From the NCBI RefSeq assembly GCF_003264935.1, contig NZ_QLOE01000011.1:1-52853 (forward strand): a stretch of DNA of 52,853 nucleotides, read 5' to 3'. Each line of letters opens with the position of its first letter. The first letter of the stretch is position 1. The notes beneath the pieces were generated by a model. That model saw only the letters and a program-made list of their open reading frames with translations. It was not told where the DNA came from and ran no database searches. A program made the translations under genes and the position numbers. This DNA comes from Methanothermobacter tenebrarum. GTDB taxonomy: Archaea; Methanobacteriota; Methanobacteria; Methanobacteriales; DSM-23052. Of the stretch, positions 31,283 to 40,490 are shown piece by piece.

Positions 31283-32224
31283 ATTATATTAACGACAGTA
31301 GTTGGAAGTTATCCAAGCCAACCATCCAAACCAAGAAACTGGAGAGAAAAACTACTCCAAATCCTAGGATCCTATGACCCCTACAAAAATGCAATTGAAA
31401 TAGCAGTTAAAGACCAATTAAAAGCAGGTATAGATATAATCTCCGACGGACAAGTACGAGGGGACATGATAAGCATCTTCGCGTCAAAAATCCCAGGGAT
31501 GAAAGTCGACAATGGCACATCAAAGATAATAACAAGAATACTACCACCCCAGAACCCTATAGGCGCTCAAGACCTCAAATTCTCCCAGAAAATCATTAAA
31601 AGACTTGGAGGCGAACAAGAGATTAAGGGTATAATCACAGGCCCCAGCACACTAGTCTATTCATCAAGAATTGAGGGCTTCTATGATCCAGAAGATAAAA
31701 AAAGGGCTATAATGGACATGTCAGAAGCCCTAAAGAGAGAAGCATCATACCTTGAAGAGTCTGGAGCTTCTATGATACAAATTGACGAACCATTCCTGTC
31801 CACTGGTATCGTCGATATTAAAACGGCCAAAAAAGCAGTTAAAAGGATATCAAATGTTATAAGCGTGCCAGTAGCCCTACACGTTTGCGGGGATATAGAA
31901 GAAGTCTTCGAGGACCTTCTAAAGTTCAACGTGGAAATAATAGATTGTGAATTCGCAGGAACTCCCAAAAATTTAGAAATCATCAAAGACTTTGAAATAA
32001 AAGACAAGAAAATAGGATTCGGATGCATCAACACAAAAAGCCAAAAAATAGAAACCATACAAGAAATAAAAAAGTTCATCAAAAAAGGTATAAAAATAAT
32101 TGGAGAAGAAAAAATCATCATAGACCCAGACTGTGGGATGAGAAAACTTCCAAGGAATGTGGCATTCTCCAAACTCAAAAACATGGTGGAGGCAGCTAAT
32201 GCCCTACAAGATAAAAGCCAATGA
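31283..32224 (+). CDS. Core-MetE methionine synthase, non-AUG/GUG/UUG start
   Basis: About 313 aa, C-terminal (core) half of cobalamin-independent methionine synthase only. Reading from the first ATG (31466) would lose the N-terminal LTTVVGSYPSQPSKPRNWRE and DQLKAGIDIISDGQVRGDMI, which are conserved in the family. Zinc ligands are visible as VALHVCGDIEE (His, Cys) and IIDPDCGMRKL (Cys). Back to the stop at 31262-31264 the frame has no ATG, GTG or TTG; candidates are ATT 31283 or ATA 31286, with GGGGG 5 bp before the ATT. Methanogen enzymes of this type take methyl from methylcobalamin or a corrinoid protein rather than a folate. The 3' end overlaps thyA by 23 bp. Confidence 0.88.
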   Translation: MILTTVVGSYPSQPSKPRNWREKLLQILGSYDPYKNAIEIAVKDQLKAGIDIISDGQVRGDMISIFASKIPGMKVDNGTSKIITRILPPQNPIGAQDLKFSQKIIKRLGGEQEIKGIITGPSTLVYSSRIEGFYDPEDKKRAIMDMSEALKREASYLEESGASMIQIDEPFLSTGIVDIKTAKKAVKRISNVISVPVALHVCGDIEEVFEDLLKFNVEIIDCEFAGTPKNLEIIKDFEIKDKKIGFGCINTKSQKIETIQEIKKFIKKGIKIIGEEKIIIDPDCGMRKLPRNVAFSKLKNMVEAANALQDKSQ

Positions 32225-32849
32225 AATCAAAGACGGATGGCAAAAACTCCTAAAAAAAATACTCAAAGAAGGCAAACCAATAAAAGACGAAAGAGGCTCC
32301 ATGACATTAGAAATCCTCAACGCAATAGTAGAAATCCAGACACCATTCAAAACAAACTTCTACCACATAAGCGAAGAAGTCGAAGTCCCAAAAGGATACT
32401 TCTGGACCGGTGAAAAACTCAAAGAATACGCAAACCAATTCCTCACACCCGAAAACCCAGGCTTCACATACACCTATGGTAACAGACTAAGAGGCCACTT
32501 CCAAGTCGACCAAGTAAAAGAGGCCATAAAAAGGCTTAAAAAATTCAAAAAGACCAGAAGAGCCACAATGATAACATGGGATCCCAAAATAGATTCAAAA
32601 GAAGATGAAATACCATGCATGATACTCATAGACTTCAAAATCAGGGAAGGTAAACTGCACACAACAGGAGTTTGGAGATCCCACGACATCTACGGCGCAT
32701 GGTTCCCCAACGCAGTAGGCCTAGCATACCTTACCAGGCATGTCGCGGAAAAAACGGGAACCCAAGTAGGCCCAATAACAATCCACTCCATAAGCGCCCA
32801 CATATACGAAACAGACCTTGAAGAAGCGCAAAAAATGATATCGAGGTGA
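32202..32849 (+). CDS. Archaeal-type thymidylate synthase
   Basis: About 215 aa. It converts dUMP to dTMP with a one-carbon-loaded pterin, in methanogens probably methylene-H4MPT. Motifs: PFKTNFYHISEEVEVPKGYF, FTYTYGNRLRGHFQ, the catalytic Cys in DEIPCMILIDFKIREGKLHT, and TTGVWRSHDIYGAWFPNAVG with the dUMP-binding residues. Start at MPYKIKANEI (32202), with GGTGGAGG 6 bp upstream inside metE; 15 extra upstream codons fit metE, not thyA. Its stop overlaps the SD of mch. Confidence 0.93.
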   Translation, partial: PYKIKANEIKDGWQKLLKKILKEGKPIKDERGSMTLEILNAIVEIQTPFKTNFYHISEEVEVPKGYFWTGEKLKEYANQFLTPENPGFTYTYGNRLRGHFQVDQVKEAIKRLKKFKKTRRATMITWDPKIDSKEDEIPCMILIDFKIREGKLHTTGVWRSHDIYGAWFPNAVGLAYLTRHVAEKTGTQVGPITIHSISAHIYETDLEEAQKMISR

Positions 32850-32854
32850 TTAGT

Positions 32855-33817
32855 ATGGTAAGTGTAAACTTAAGGGCTAAAAAAATAGTTGATGAGATGA
32901 TATCCAAGTCAGATGACCTTAAAATTAAAATACAAAGATTAGATAATGGTTCAACAGTCCTAGATTGTGGAGTGAACGTGGAAGGGAGTATAAAAGCCGG
33001 TGAACTTTACACCAAAGTTTGCCTTGGAGGGCTTGCGAGTGTGGGCATATCAATACCAGCAGACCTCTCCAAGAGGTTAGCTCTACCATCAGTAAAAGTG
33101 AAGACAGACTTCCCAGCCATTTCAACTCTAGGATCCCAGAAGGCAGGATGGGCTGTAAACGTCGGAGACTTTTTTGCACTGGGCTCAGGCCCGGCCCGCG
33201 CATTATCCAAGAAACCAAGTGAAACATACGAAGAGATAGATTATGAGGATGATGCTGAGATCGCGATAATAGCCCTTGAAAGTGACAAATTACCAGACGA
33301 GGACGTTACAGAGAATATAGCCGAAGAATGTGGAGTTTCAACCGAGAATGTCTATGCATTGGTAGCCCCAACTGCATCAATTGTAGGTTCAATACAAATT
33401 TCAGGTAGAGTTGTTGAAAACGGCACTTATAAAATGCTGGAGGCTCTAGATTTTGATGTTAAAAAGGTGAAGTATGCTGCTGGCATAGCACCAATAGCAC
33501 CAGTAGACCCTGATGGACTGAAAGCAATGGGTAAAACAAATGATGCTGTGCTCTTCGGAGGCCGTACATACTATTATATCCAATCAGAAGATGGCGACGA
33601 TCTGAAATCCCTCGCAGAGAATCTTCCATCATCAGCCTCCAAAGACTATGGCAGACCATTCTATGAAATATTTAAGGAGGCTGATTACGATTTCTACAAG
33701 ATAGATAAGGGCATGTTCGCCCCGGCTGAGGTTTTCATCAACGATCTTCGCACAGGCGAAGTATTCAGGGCAGGTTTCGTCAACGAAGAACTACTCATAA
33801 AATCCTTCAATTTATAA
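32855..33817 (+). CDS. mch: Methenyltetrahydromethanopterin cyclohydrolase
   Basis: About 320 aa, full length. Mch interconverts formyl-H4MPT and methenyl-H4MPT, step three of CO2 reduction to methane, in the cytosol. Recognised by MVSVNLRAKKIVDEMI, LDCGVNVEGSIKAGELYTKV, CLGGLASVGISIPADL, GWAVNVGDFFALGSGPARAL and the C-terminal KIDKGMFAPAEVFINDLRTG. Start ATG 32855 is set by GAGGTGAT six bases earlier, overlapping the thyA stop. A terminator hairpin follows. Confidence 0.97.
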   Translation: MVSVNLRAKKIVDEMISKSDDLKIKIQRLDNGSTVLDCGVNVEGSIKAGELYTKVCLGGLASVGISIPADLSKRLALPSVKVKTDFPAISTLGSQKAGWAVNVGDFFALGSGPARALSKKPSETYEEIDYEDDAEIAIIALESDKLPDEDVTENIAEECGVSTENVYALVAPTASIVGSIQISGRVVENGTYKMLEALDFDVKKVKYAAGIAPIAPVDPDGLKAMGKTNDAVLFGGRTYYYIQSEDGDDLKSLAENLPSSASKDYGRPFYEIFKEADYDFYKIDKGMFAPAEVFINDLRTGEVFRAGFVNEELLIKSFNL

Positions 33818-33828
33818 AAACATGGAAA

Positions 33829-33848
33829 ATGGGGGGATAATCCCCCAT
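33829..33848. terminator. Hairpin terminator between mch and the zinc-ribbon gene
   Basis: ATGGGGG (33829-33835) and CCCCCAT (33842-33848) are a perfect 7-bp inverted repeat with loop GATAAT, 12 bp after the mch stop and 12 bp before the stop of the convergent gene. It suits both directions. Confidence 0.55.
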
Positions 33849-33859
33849 AAAATCCTCAT

Positions 33860-34225
33860 CTAGCCGTATATGCGATATCCACAGTTTGAACAATAGCCGT
33901 TTGGGTCTCCATAGCCAGCAGTACCTGTAGCATGGTAACTATAGGATCCACAGTTTGGACAGACTAATAAGCCATCGTCGTCTCCATATCCACACTGTGG
34001 ACACCTTGTACCCACATACCATGGATAATATCCACAGTTTGGACATTCTTGGGCTCCTGAGGATCCTGAATTCCCAGAGGATCCATCACCGGTGTGAATA
34101 ACTACGGGCGGATTTGTGGTATTATTCTGTGGGTTAGTGAATGGCCATTGAATTTGAATGCATCCAAAACAAGAAGTTACAAGCACCATCACAGCAAATA
34201 TGGAAAGTAAAAACTTCTTATCCAT
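33860..34225 (-). CDS. Exported zinc-ribbon protein
   Basis: About 121 aa. MDKKFLLSIFAVMVLVTSCF with GCIQ is a signal peptide with a cysteine at its end, possibly lipidated. A low-complexity Asn/Thr/Gly/Ser linker follows, then four CxxC knuckles: CPNCGYYPWY, CPQCGYGDDDG, CPNCGSYSYH, CSNCGYRIYG, enough for two zinc ribbons. Zinc ribbons outside the cell membrane are uncommon. Start at 34225 with GAGGGTGGGG upstream. A perfect palindrome (34247-34261) lies in its 5' region. It is followed upstream, same strand, by two other exported or anchored proteins. Function unknown. Confidence 0.8.
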   Translation of the reverse strand: MDKKFLLSIFAVMVLVTSCFGCIQIQWPFTNPQNNTTNPPVVIHTGDGSSGNSGSSGAQECPNCGYYPWYVGTRCPQCGYGDDDGLLVCPNCGSYSYHATGTAGYGDPNGYCSNCGYRIYG

Positions 34226-34246
34226 TTTCCCCACCCTCTAATTTTA

Positions 34247-34261
34247 TGAGTATGATACTCA
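34247..34261. promoter_or_regulatory. 15-bp palindrome upstream of the zinc-ribbon gene
   Basis: TGAGTAT-G-ATACTCA is a perfect 7-bp inverted repeat around one base, 21 bp before the start codon of the minus-strand gene. Such a site fits a dimeric regulator binding just downstream of a promoter. No second copy was seen in the window. Confidence 0.4.
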
Positions 34262-34447
34262 CATTTTGAGAAGTAGATATTCTAAGATATGATAAACCCT
34301 AGCATTTATCATTCCTAGAAGCCCTTCTCTTATAAATGTTCTCACGTTTTATTATATATGTTTTTTCTTGGGATAATATCTAAGACCTTTTTATGTAATA
34401 TCTAGTCTGACAAGTGGGACTTTCTCATGACCATTACACTTTTTTTG

Positions 34448-34960
34448 TTAGGTCCATGTGTATGGGTCGAATTCTGAAGGGGGTATGTACATTATTTCGG
34501 CGTATCCTCTTCTGAGCAATTCTGCGTTTAAGTTCATACCATCCACGTAAACTACAGCGAGTATTCTACCATATTTGTCACGGTTTTTAGCATCGTCAAT
34601 GTCTAAGTGGACTGTTTTACCCAAGCACATTTCCTCTACGAAATCTTTTGCTTCCTGGTATCCTGGCTGTCCACGTTCCGGGGTGTTAACACCAACTAAG
34701 CGTATGCGTCCAACGCCTTCAACATCTATTGTATCCCCATCCACTACATGATAACAGTAGCCACTCGCCTCATATATGTTCTGTCCACTTGTATTATTAG
34801 CAGGTAGAGTGGTTTCATTGCCTTTATCAATGTCAGATGTGATATTGTCCCCGGTATCTGACTCAGGTAAAAGACCCCCAATAACAACCAATATCAAAAT
34901 TCCAAGGCAACATAATCCTATTAGTGCGGCTGATATAGTATCATCCTTTTTGGATGCCAT
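34448..34960 (-). CDS. Membrane-anchored thermonuclease (SNase) family protein
   Basis: 170 aa. Residues ~10-31 form a membrane anchor (ISAALIGLCCLGILILVVIG), followed by a polar linker, then an SNase domain from ~65: YHVVDGDTIDVEGVGRIRLV, GVNTPERGQPGYQEAKDFVE, DKYGRILAVVYVDGMNLNAE, LLRRGYAEIMYI. The Arg (IRLV), Glu (NTPER) and second Arg (KYGR) that catalyse phosphodiester cleavage are all present, so it should be active outside the membrane and Ca2+ dependent, possibly for DNA uptake as nutrient. Lies 9 bp after the DJ-1 gene. Confidence 0.9.
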   Translation of the reverse strand: MASKKDDTISAALIGLCCLGILILVVIGGLLPESDTGDNITSDIDKGNETTLPANNTSGQNIYEASGYCYHVVDGDTIDVEGVGRIRLVGVNTPERGQPGYQEAKDFVEEMCLGKTVHLDIDDAKNRDKYGRILAVVYVDGMNLNAELLRRGYAEIMYIPPSEFDPYTWT

Positions 34961-34969
34961 TATGGACCA

Positions 34970-35560
34970 CTATCTTCCGAGTTTTTCGGCTATTGCCTTC
35001 GCGAATTCATCAGCCACGTTAGGATTTTTTGCAGTTATTATATTCCCGGAGACTACAACATCCCTTTTCACATATTTTGCGCCGTTTTCAGTTAGTATAT
35101 ATTCGAGGCCAGGGTATATGGTGGCTTCTTTACCATTTAGTATCCCTGCTTTTGCTAGTATTGCAGGGGCCGCGCAGATTCCACCTATAATTTTACCTTG
35201 CCTGTTGGCTTCTTTAACGAGTTCGATAACTTTCTCCATATTTGGATCATCTATTTTTCCTGTTACTCTGTCGTATACTCCACTTCCACCGATGAGTATT
35301 AAAGCATCATATTGGCCTATATCCTTTAGGTTCATATCCTCGATGTAGATGTCATAGTCTCTGTTTATCCTGTCAGCAGCTATGATGGTATAATTTTCAC
35401 TTATTTTTTCCGCAGCCTCTAATTCTATGGGATTGTATCTGTCAAATATTATAATGGCAACTCTCTTATCAGTTAAAGGCTTTTCGCTGGTCGTGTAAAA
35501 TGCTAGGATAGCTATAATTGCAAGGGCTGCTACAAGTATTATAAAGTACTCTTTCCGCAT
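34970..35560 (-). CDS. Membrane-anchored DJ-1/PfpI family protein
   Basis: About 196 aa. An N-terminal helix (MRKEYFIILVAALAIIAILA) precedes the DJ-1/PfpI domain: RVAIIIFDRYNPIELEAAEK, ALILIGGSGVYDR, and the nucleophile elbow GGICAAPAILAKAGILNGKE with Cys followed by Ala rather than His. DJ-1 relatives include proteases, glyoxalases and chaperones; the activity cannot be read here. Start at 35560 with GGGGGT 4 bp upstream. Most members are cytosolic; the anchor is unusual and would place the domain outside if the helix is N-in. First gene of a minus-strand set with the nuclease. Confidence 0.85.
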   Translation of the reverse strand: MRKEYFIILVAALAIIAILAFYTTSEKPLTDKRVAIIIFDRYNPIELEAAEKISENYTIIAADRINRDYDIYIEDMNLKDIGQYDALILIGGSGVYDRVTGKIDDPNMEKVIELVKEANRQGKIIGGICAAPAILAKAGILNGKEATIYPGLEYILTENGAKYVKRDVVVSGNIITAKNPNVADEFAKAIAEKLGR

Positions 35561-35751
35561 CAAAACCCCCAGCGACATTATAGGATATACAACTATTTTT
35601 AATCTTTTTCATTGATAAGTTTAAAGGTTGTGGAAGTCTTAATTATATCCATTTTTTTATGATGGGACACTTTGGGTTAATCTTTTTTATGATACACTGG
35701 TAAAATATAATACAAACGATTTTTTTATAAGAAGTTTTTCCAGGTGATCAT

Positions 35752-36327
35752 GTGATAGCCAAGGCCACCATTGGTGAAAAGATAAAAAAGCTTAGAAAGG
35801 ACAAGGAGATAAGTCTTGAAGAACTTTCCAAGAATAGTGGAGTTAAAAAGGATCTTATAAAGGATATAGAAGAGGGTGAGATCATACCATCACTCGCCCC
35901 CCTCATCAAGATTTCAAGATCCCTCGGAGTCAGATTAGGGACGCTATTAGATGATACAATAGAAGAAGGCCCAGTGATCGTAAGGGAGGGGAAAGCCGGG
36001 AAGGTCATACACTTTTCCGGGCAGGAGGATGAAACAAGTGAAAGTCACCTTGATTTTTATTCCCTCGCAGCTGGGAAGGTTGACAGACACATGGAACCAT
36101 TCATAGTCCAAGTTGAACCCCACAAGGATAAATTCAAACTTTCATCCCATGAAGGCGAAGAATTCATATACGTGCTTGAAGGAGAAATCGAAATATTATA
36201 TGGTAAAGAAAAATATCACCTCAGGGAAGGGGACAGCATCTATTATGATTCTGTAGTACCACATCATCTACATACACGATACGATAAACCAGCAAAGATA
36301 CTGGCAGTAGTCTACACACCATTCTAA
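35752..36327 (+). CDS. HTH (XRE)-cupin transcription regulator
   Basis: 191 aa, GTG start two bases after AGGTGATC. N-terminal XRE helix-turn-helix at residues ~5-65 ([40 protein letters not shown]); C-terminal cupin ~115-190 ([40 protein letters not shown]). The cupin His and Glu can bind a metal or small effector. It lies 19 bp before the acyl-CoA synthetase gene on the same strand, so it probably regulates that operon in response to the substrate. Confidence 0.9.
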   Translation: MIAKATIGEKIKKLRKDKEISLEELSKNSGVKKDLIKDIEEGEIIPSLAPLIKISRSLGVRLGTLLDDTIEEGPVIVREGKAGKVIHFSGQEDETSESHLDFYSLAAGKVDRHMEPFIVQVEPHKDKFKLSSHEGEEFIYVLEGEIEILYGKEKYHLREGDSIYYDSVVPHHLHTRYDKPAKILAVVYTPF

Positions 36328-36346
36328 CAGAGAATGGGGGAATTTT

Positions 36347-38005
36347 ATGGTTTTCACAGAAGATACAATCGGCGAATTCCTAGAAAAACAGGTGAAGAAA
36401 TATCCCGACAAAGAATTTATAGTCTATCCTGACCGGGATCTGAGATTCACATATCATGAATTCAATGAAAGAGTCAACCTGTTAGCGAAAGGACTTTTAG
36501 CCATCGGCCTCAAAAAGGGCGACCATCTAGGTATTTGGGCGACTAACGTCCCTGATTGGTTAACGTTCCTCTTCGCCACGGCAAAAATAGGAGTCGTACT
36601 CGTCACAATAAACACAGCCTATAAGAGCCATGAACTAGAATATGTGATGAAACAATCCGATATGAATGCCATAGCTATCATAGACGGTTTCCGTGATGTT
36701 GATTATATAAGGACAATCTACGAATTAGTACCTGAACTTAAAAGCCATGAAAGGGGCAACCTTAAAAGTAAGAGGTTCCCAAAGCTCGAAAGTGTCATTT
36801 ATATTGGAGCCGCTAAACATCGCGGAATGTATAACATCCATGAACTGATGTTACTAGGGAAACACATCCCAGATAGTGAACTGGAAAAAGTGAAAAAGAC
36901 CCTCAACAATGACGATGTTATAAATATGCAATATACTTCCGGTACAACAGGATTTCCAAAGGGCGTGATGCTAACACATCGAAACATCCTCAACAATGGC
37001 TACTATATCGGTGAAAGGCAAAAGTTCACAGAAAAAGATAAACTATGCCTCCCAGTGCCACTATTCCATTGTTTTGGGATAGTACTTGGCGTGCTCGCAA
37101 TTTTAACCCACGCAGGGACCCTTGTAATCCTGGAAGAATTCGATCCGCTATTAGTATTGGCCGCAGTTGAAAAAGAAAAGTGCATAGCACTATATGGCGT
37201 CCCCACAATGTTCATAGCAGAATTCACACATCCGATGTTCGACATGTTCGATCTCTCCTCCCTTAGAACAGGGATCATGGCAGGATCGCCCTGTCCAATC
37301 GAGGCCATGAAACGTGTTATCAATGACATGCACATGAAGGAGGTTACCATTGTCTATGGGCTTACAGAAGCATCCCCGGGTATTACGCAGAGTAGTGTGG
37401 ATGATCCTATAGAAAAAAGGGTTGAAACTGTGGGAAAACCACTCCCACACATAGAAGTTAAGATAGTGGATCCTGAAACAGGAGAAGAACTCGGACCCGG
37501 ACAGATAGGAGAGATATGTTGCAGAGGATACAATGTAATGAAGGGCTATTATAAAATGCCGGAGATGACAAAGGAGGTCATAGATGAAGATGGTTGGCTT
37601 CACAGTGGCGACTTGGCTGTCATGGACGAGGACGGTTATTATTCTATTGTTGGACGTATCAAGGACATGATCATAAGAGGCGGTGAAAACATTTACCCAA
37701 GGGAGATCGAAGAATTCCTACATACCATGCCAGGGATCAAAGATGTCCAAGTAGTGGGAATACCAGATGAAAAATATGGTGAAATCGTCGGAGCCTTCGT
37801 CATAAAAGAGAAAGGCGCTGACATAAAGGAAGAGGATGTTAGAGATTATGCAATAGAAAGGATAGCCCGTTACAAGGTGCCCAAACATGTTTTCTTCGTG
37901 GAGGAGTTTCCATTAACAGCCAGTGGCAAAGTACAAAAATTCAAATTACGAGAAATGGCAATTGAACTACTAAAAAAGAAGAGAGAAAATGATAGTACTA
38001 AATAG
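36347..38005 (+). CDS. AMP-forming acyl-CoA synthetase
   Basis: 552 aa, ANL superfamily. AMP-binding motif [20 protein letters not shown] (about residue 190), then [15 protein letters not shown], the hinge [40 protein letters not shown], and the C-terminal catalytic lysine in [18 protein letters not shown]. Activates a carboxylic acid to acyl-CoA through acyl-AMP. The sequence is most like medium/long-chain fatty acyl-CoA ligases of bacteria; in a methanogen that makes no fatty acids the substrate is open (branched short-chain or aryl acids are likely, by inference). GGGGGAAT precedes the ATG. Confidence 0.93.
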   Translation: MVFTEDTIGEFLEKQVKKYPDKEFIVYPDRDLRFTYHEFNERVNLLAKGLLAIGLKKGDHLGIWATNVPDWLTFLFATAKIGVVLVTINTAYKSHELEYVMKQSDMNAIAIIDGFRDVDYIRTIYELVPELKSHERGNLKSKRFPKLESVIYIGAAKHRGMYNIHELMLLGKHIPDSELEKVKKTLNNDDVINMQYTSGTTGFPKGVMLTHRNILNNGYYIGERQKFTEKDKLCLPVPLFHCFGIVLGVLAILTHAGTLVILEEFDPLLVLAAVEKEKCIALYGVPTMFIAEFTHPMFDMFDLSSLRTGIMAGSPCPIEAMKRVINDMHMKEVTIVYGLTEASPGITQSSVDDPIEKRVETVGKPLPHIEVKIVDPETGEELGPGQIGEICCRGYNVMKGYYKMPEMTKEVIDEDGWLHSGDLAVMDEDGYYSIVGRIKDMIIRGGENIYPREIEEFLHTMPGIKDVQVVGIPDEKYGEIVGAFVIKEKGADIKEEDVRDYAIERIARYKVPKHVFFVEEFPLTASGKVQKFKLREMAIELLKKKRENDSTK

Positions 38006-40490
38006 GAAAAAAAGGATAATAGAATTACTACCCATAGGAAAAGCCAAAGGGGCTTTAAATTCTCGCAGAAGACCATTATTTCAGGGTCACATCCGCCTAA
38101 CAAGAACTAGTAAAGGGCCTAGGATAAAACGCTTCATCATAAAAAAGGGTAAAAAAGAAAAACCAACACCCCCAGCAGAGGCCATAAAGCTTCTCAGAAA
38201 ACAGCTAATATTCCTTCCAAGGAAAGACAAGGAAATAGAAGAATTTCTAGAGTCCCTTAATATTAAAAACCGTTATGCCAGGATATGTCAACATTGCCTC
38301 CTTGAGGGATATGTTACAATCATCACGCCAAGATCATCATTCCAATATAATAAACAGTGGATATGCAAACAATGCGCTGATGAAGTGATAAAAAGAGAGA
38401 TCAAATACAATAGAATGGACAAAACAACATTCAAAAACTTTAAAAGACTCCTCCAGAGGACAAAAGACTTGGAAAAAGTTTTAAAAGTCTTCGAACCCCG
38501 CTTCGACCCACTAAAGAACCCCAATCTAACATTATTTGATAAAATAACCTCATCAACAGGTGAAAAAAACCCAATTTTTGTGGATGAATTACAGATACCC
38601 CAACGATTTAAAACCATATTAAAAAAGCATGGTAACAGAAAACTTTTACCCGTGCAAAAACTCGCAATAGAAGAAGGCCTCCTAGAAGGCGAAGACCTCC
38701 TAATAGTATCAGCCACTGCAAGTGGAAAAACCCTAATAGGGGAACTAGCCGGGATACCCAAAGCCCTAGAGGGTAAAAGGTTCATGTTTTTAACACCCCT
38801 TGTAGCCCTTGCAAACCAGAAATACCACGACTTTAAATCCAAATACGAGAAAATAGGCCTTAAAACAGCTATAAAAGTTGGGATGAACAGGGTGAAGGCT
38901 AGAGGAGAGCTTGTAATACCAGACACTGACATCAAGGGTGCTGATATAATCGTGGGCACCTATGAAGGCATAGACTTCATACTAAGATCTAACAAATCCA
39001 ACATCCTAAAAGAGCTTGGTGTTGTGGTCATCGATGAAATACACACACTAGATGATGAGGAAAGGGGTTCAAGATTAAATGGGATGATATCGAGGTTAAA
39101 GAGAATATTCCCAGAAGCTCAGATCATCGCATTATCAGCTACCATTGACAACCCGAAGGAGATAGCATCAGAATTCAATTTGAAATTAATTGAATATGAT
39201 AAAAGGCCCGTCACATTAGAGAGACATCTTGCATTCCCAAGAAACGAAGAAGAAAAAAAAGATCTCATCACAAGACTAACCACCAGAGAATTTAAAAACA
39301 TTTCGAATAAAGGATTCCATGGGCAAAGCATAATCTTCACGAATTCCAGGAGGAAAACAAGACTAATCGCAGATTACCTCCAAAGAAGAGGAATAAAAGC
39401 TGAAGCATACCATGCAGGGTTACCCTATCGACAAAGAAGAAAGATCGAGAAGAAATTCGCATCCCAACAATTGGCTGCGGTGGTCACAACAGCCGCACTA
39501 GCAGCAGGCGTTGACTTCCCAGCCTCCCAGGTAATATTCGAAACACTACTCATGGGCAACAGGTGGATAACCCCCAACGAGTTCTCCCAAATGCTTGGAA
39601 GGGCTGGAAGACCATCATATCATGACAGGGGCATAGTATACCTACTACCAGAAGTTGGAATGTCATTTGATGGAGAAACCGAAGAATCAAAGGCCATAGA
39701 ATTGCTTGAGACAAGTTTAGACCCTGTCAACGTCTATTACACCAAAGAGGATGTTACAGAGCAATTATTAGCTGATATAAGTTCAGGCGCGATTAAAAAC
39801 ATCAAAGACCTTGAAGAAAAACCTACATGGCCCATTAGCCCAAAAGAGGCTCTTGAAATACTAGAATCATATGGTCTTATAATAGAGGATGATGGAAGAT
39901 TAAAGGTTACAGATTACGGCATGGCAGTCTCCAAATCCTTCTTAAAATGTGAAGAAGCCGATTATATAAAAGAAAACTTGGATAGTATGAACCCCCTTGA
40001 AATAGCCCTTTCTATGGAACCATTTGAAAATGCTTACCTTTCCAATCGTCTGCACAACCAATTAACCCACAGGTTAAAAGTTAAATTTTCAAATAAGCTA
40101 TTCGCAGATTCAACACTAGACATAATCTCTAATGGTGACAATATCATAAAATTAGATGAAAAACTCCAAGAAGCTCTTATCAATATACAAATTGACTTCT
40201 TATCCTGCGAATGTAAAGAGAGACCATTCTGTGATTGCATACAAGATAAACTTTCAGAGTATATTGTTAAAATGAGATTAAGGGGGAAAGACCCCGCCGA
40301 TATAAGTAGACTACTCCTTAAAAGATACCAGATACAAGCATACTCTGGGGATATATTCAACTGGCTCGACTCACTACTAAGAATACTTGAAAGTATAAAG
40401 AGGATAGCCTCAGCATCCCAAAAACATGATAAAGTGAAAGAATCTTCCATAATATTACAGGCGATTGAAACTGGTGAAAAATGTCCATGA
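37989..40490 (+). CDS. DUF5814 / Ski2-like DEAH helicase
   Basis: 833 aa. Overlaps the end of the synthetase gene by 17 bp; the SD is weak (AGAAGAGAG). N-terminal ~200 residues carry a zinc finger ([10 protein letters not shown] and [10 protein letters not shown]) and belong to DUF5814. The helicase core follows: Q-motif region [14 protein letters not shown], Walker [21 protein letters not shown] box [20 protein letters not shown], motif [17 protein letters not shown], motif [21 protein letters not shown], motif [22 protein letters not shown]. The C-terminal region has another Cys cluster, [12 protein letters not shown] nucleic-acid helicase peculiar to euryarchaea; role unknown, probably RNA or repair. 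Confidence 0.9.
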   Translation: MIVLNRKKRIIELLPIGKAKGALNSRRRPLFQGHIRLTRTSKGPRIKRFIIKKGKKEKPTPPAEAIKLLRKQLIFLPRKDKEIEEFLESLNIKNRYARICQHCLLEGYVTIITPRSSFQYNKQWICKQCADEVIKREIKYNRMDKTTFKNFKRLLQRTKDLEKVLKVFEPRFDPLKNPNLTLFDKITSSTGEKNPIFVDELQIPQRFKTILKKHGNRKLLPVQKLAIEEGLLEGEDLLIVSATASGKTLIGELAGIPKALEGKRFMFLTPLVALANQKYHDFKSKYEKIGLKTAIKVGMNRVKARGELVIPDTDIKGADIIVGTYEGIDFILRSNKSNILKELGVVVIDEIHTLDDEERGSRLNGMISRLKRIFPEAQIIALSATIDNPKEIASEFNLKLIEYDKRPVTLERHLAFPRNEEEKKDLITRLTTREFKNISNKGFHGQSIIFTNSRRKTRLIADYLQRRGIKAEAYHAGLPYRQRRKIEKKFASQQLAAVVTTAALAAGVDFPASQVIFETLLMGNRWITPNEFSQMLGRAGRPSYHDRGIVYLLPEVGMSFDGETEESKAIELLETSLDPVNVYYTKEDVTEQLLADISSGAIKNIKDLEEKPTWPISPKEALEILESYGLIIEDDGRLKVTDYGMAVSKSFLKCEEADYIKENLDSMNPLEIALSMEPFENAYLSNRLHNQLTHRLKVKFSNKLFADSTLDIISNGDNIIKLDEKLQEALINIQIDFLSCECKERPFCDCIQDKLSEYIVKMRLRGKDPADISRLLLKRYQIQAYSGDIFNWLDSLLRILESIKRIASASQKHDKVKESSIILQAIETGEKCP

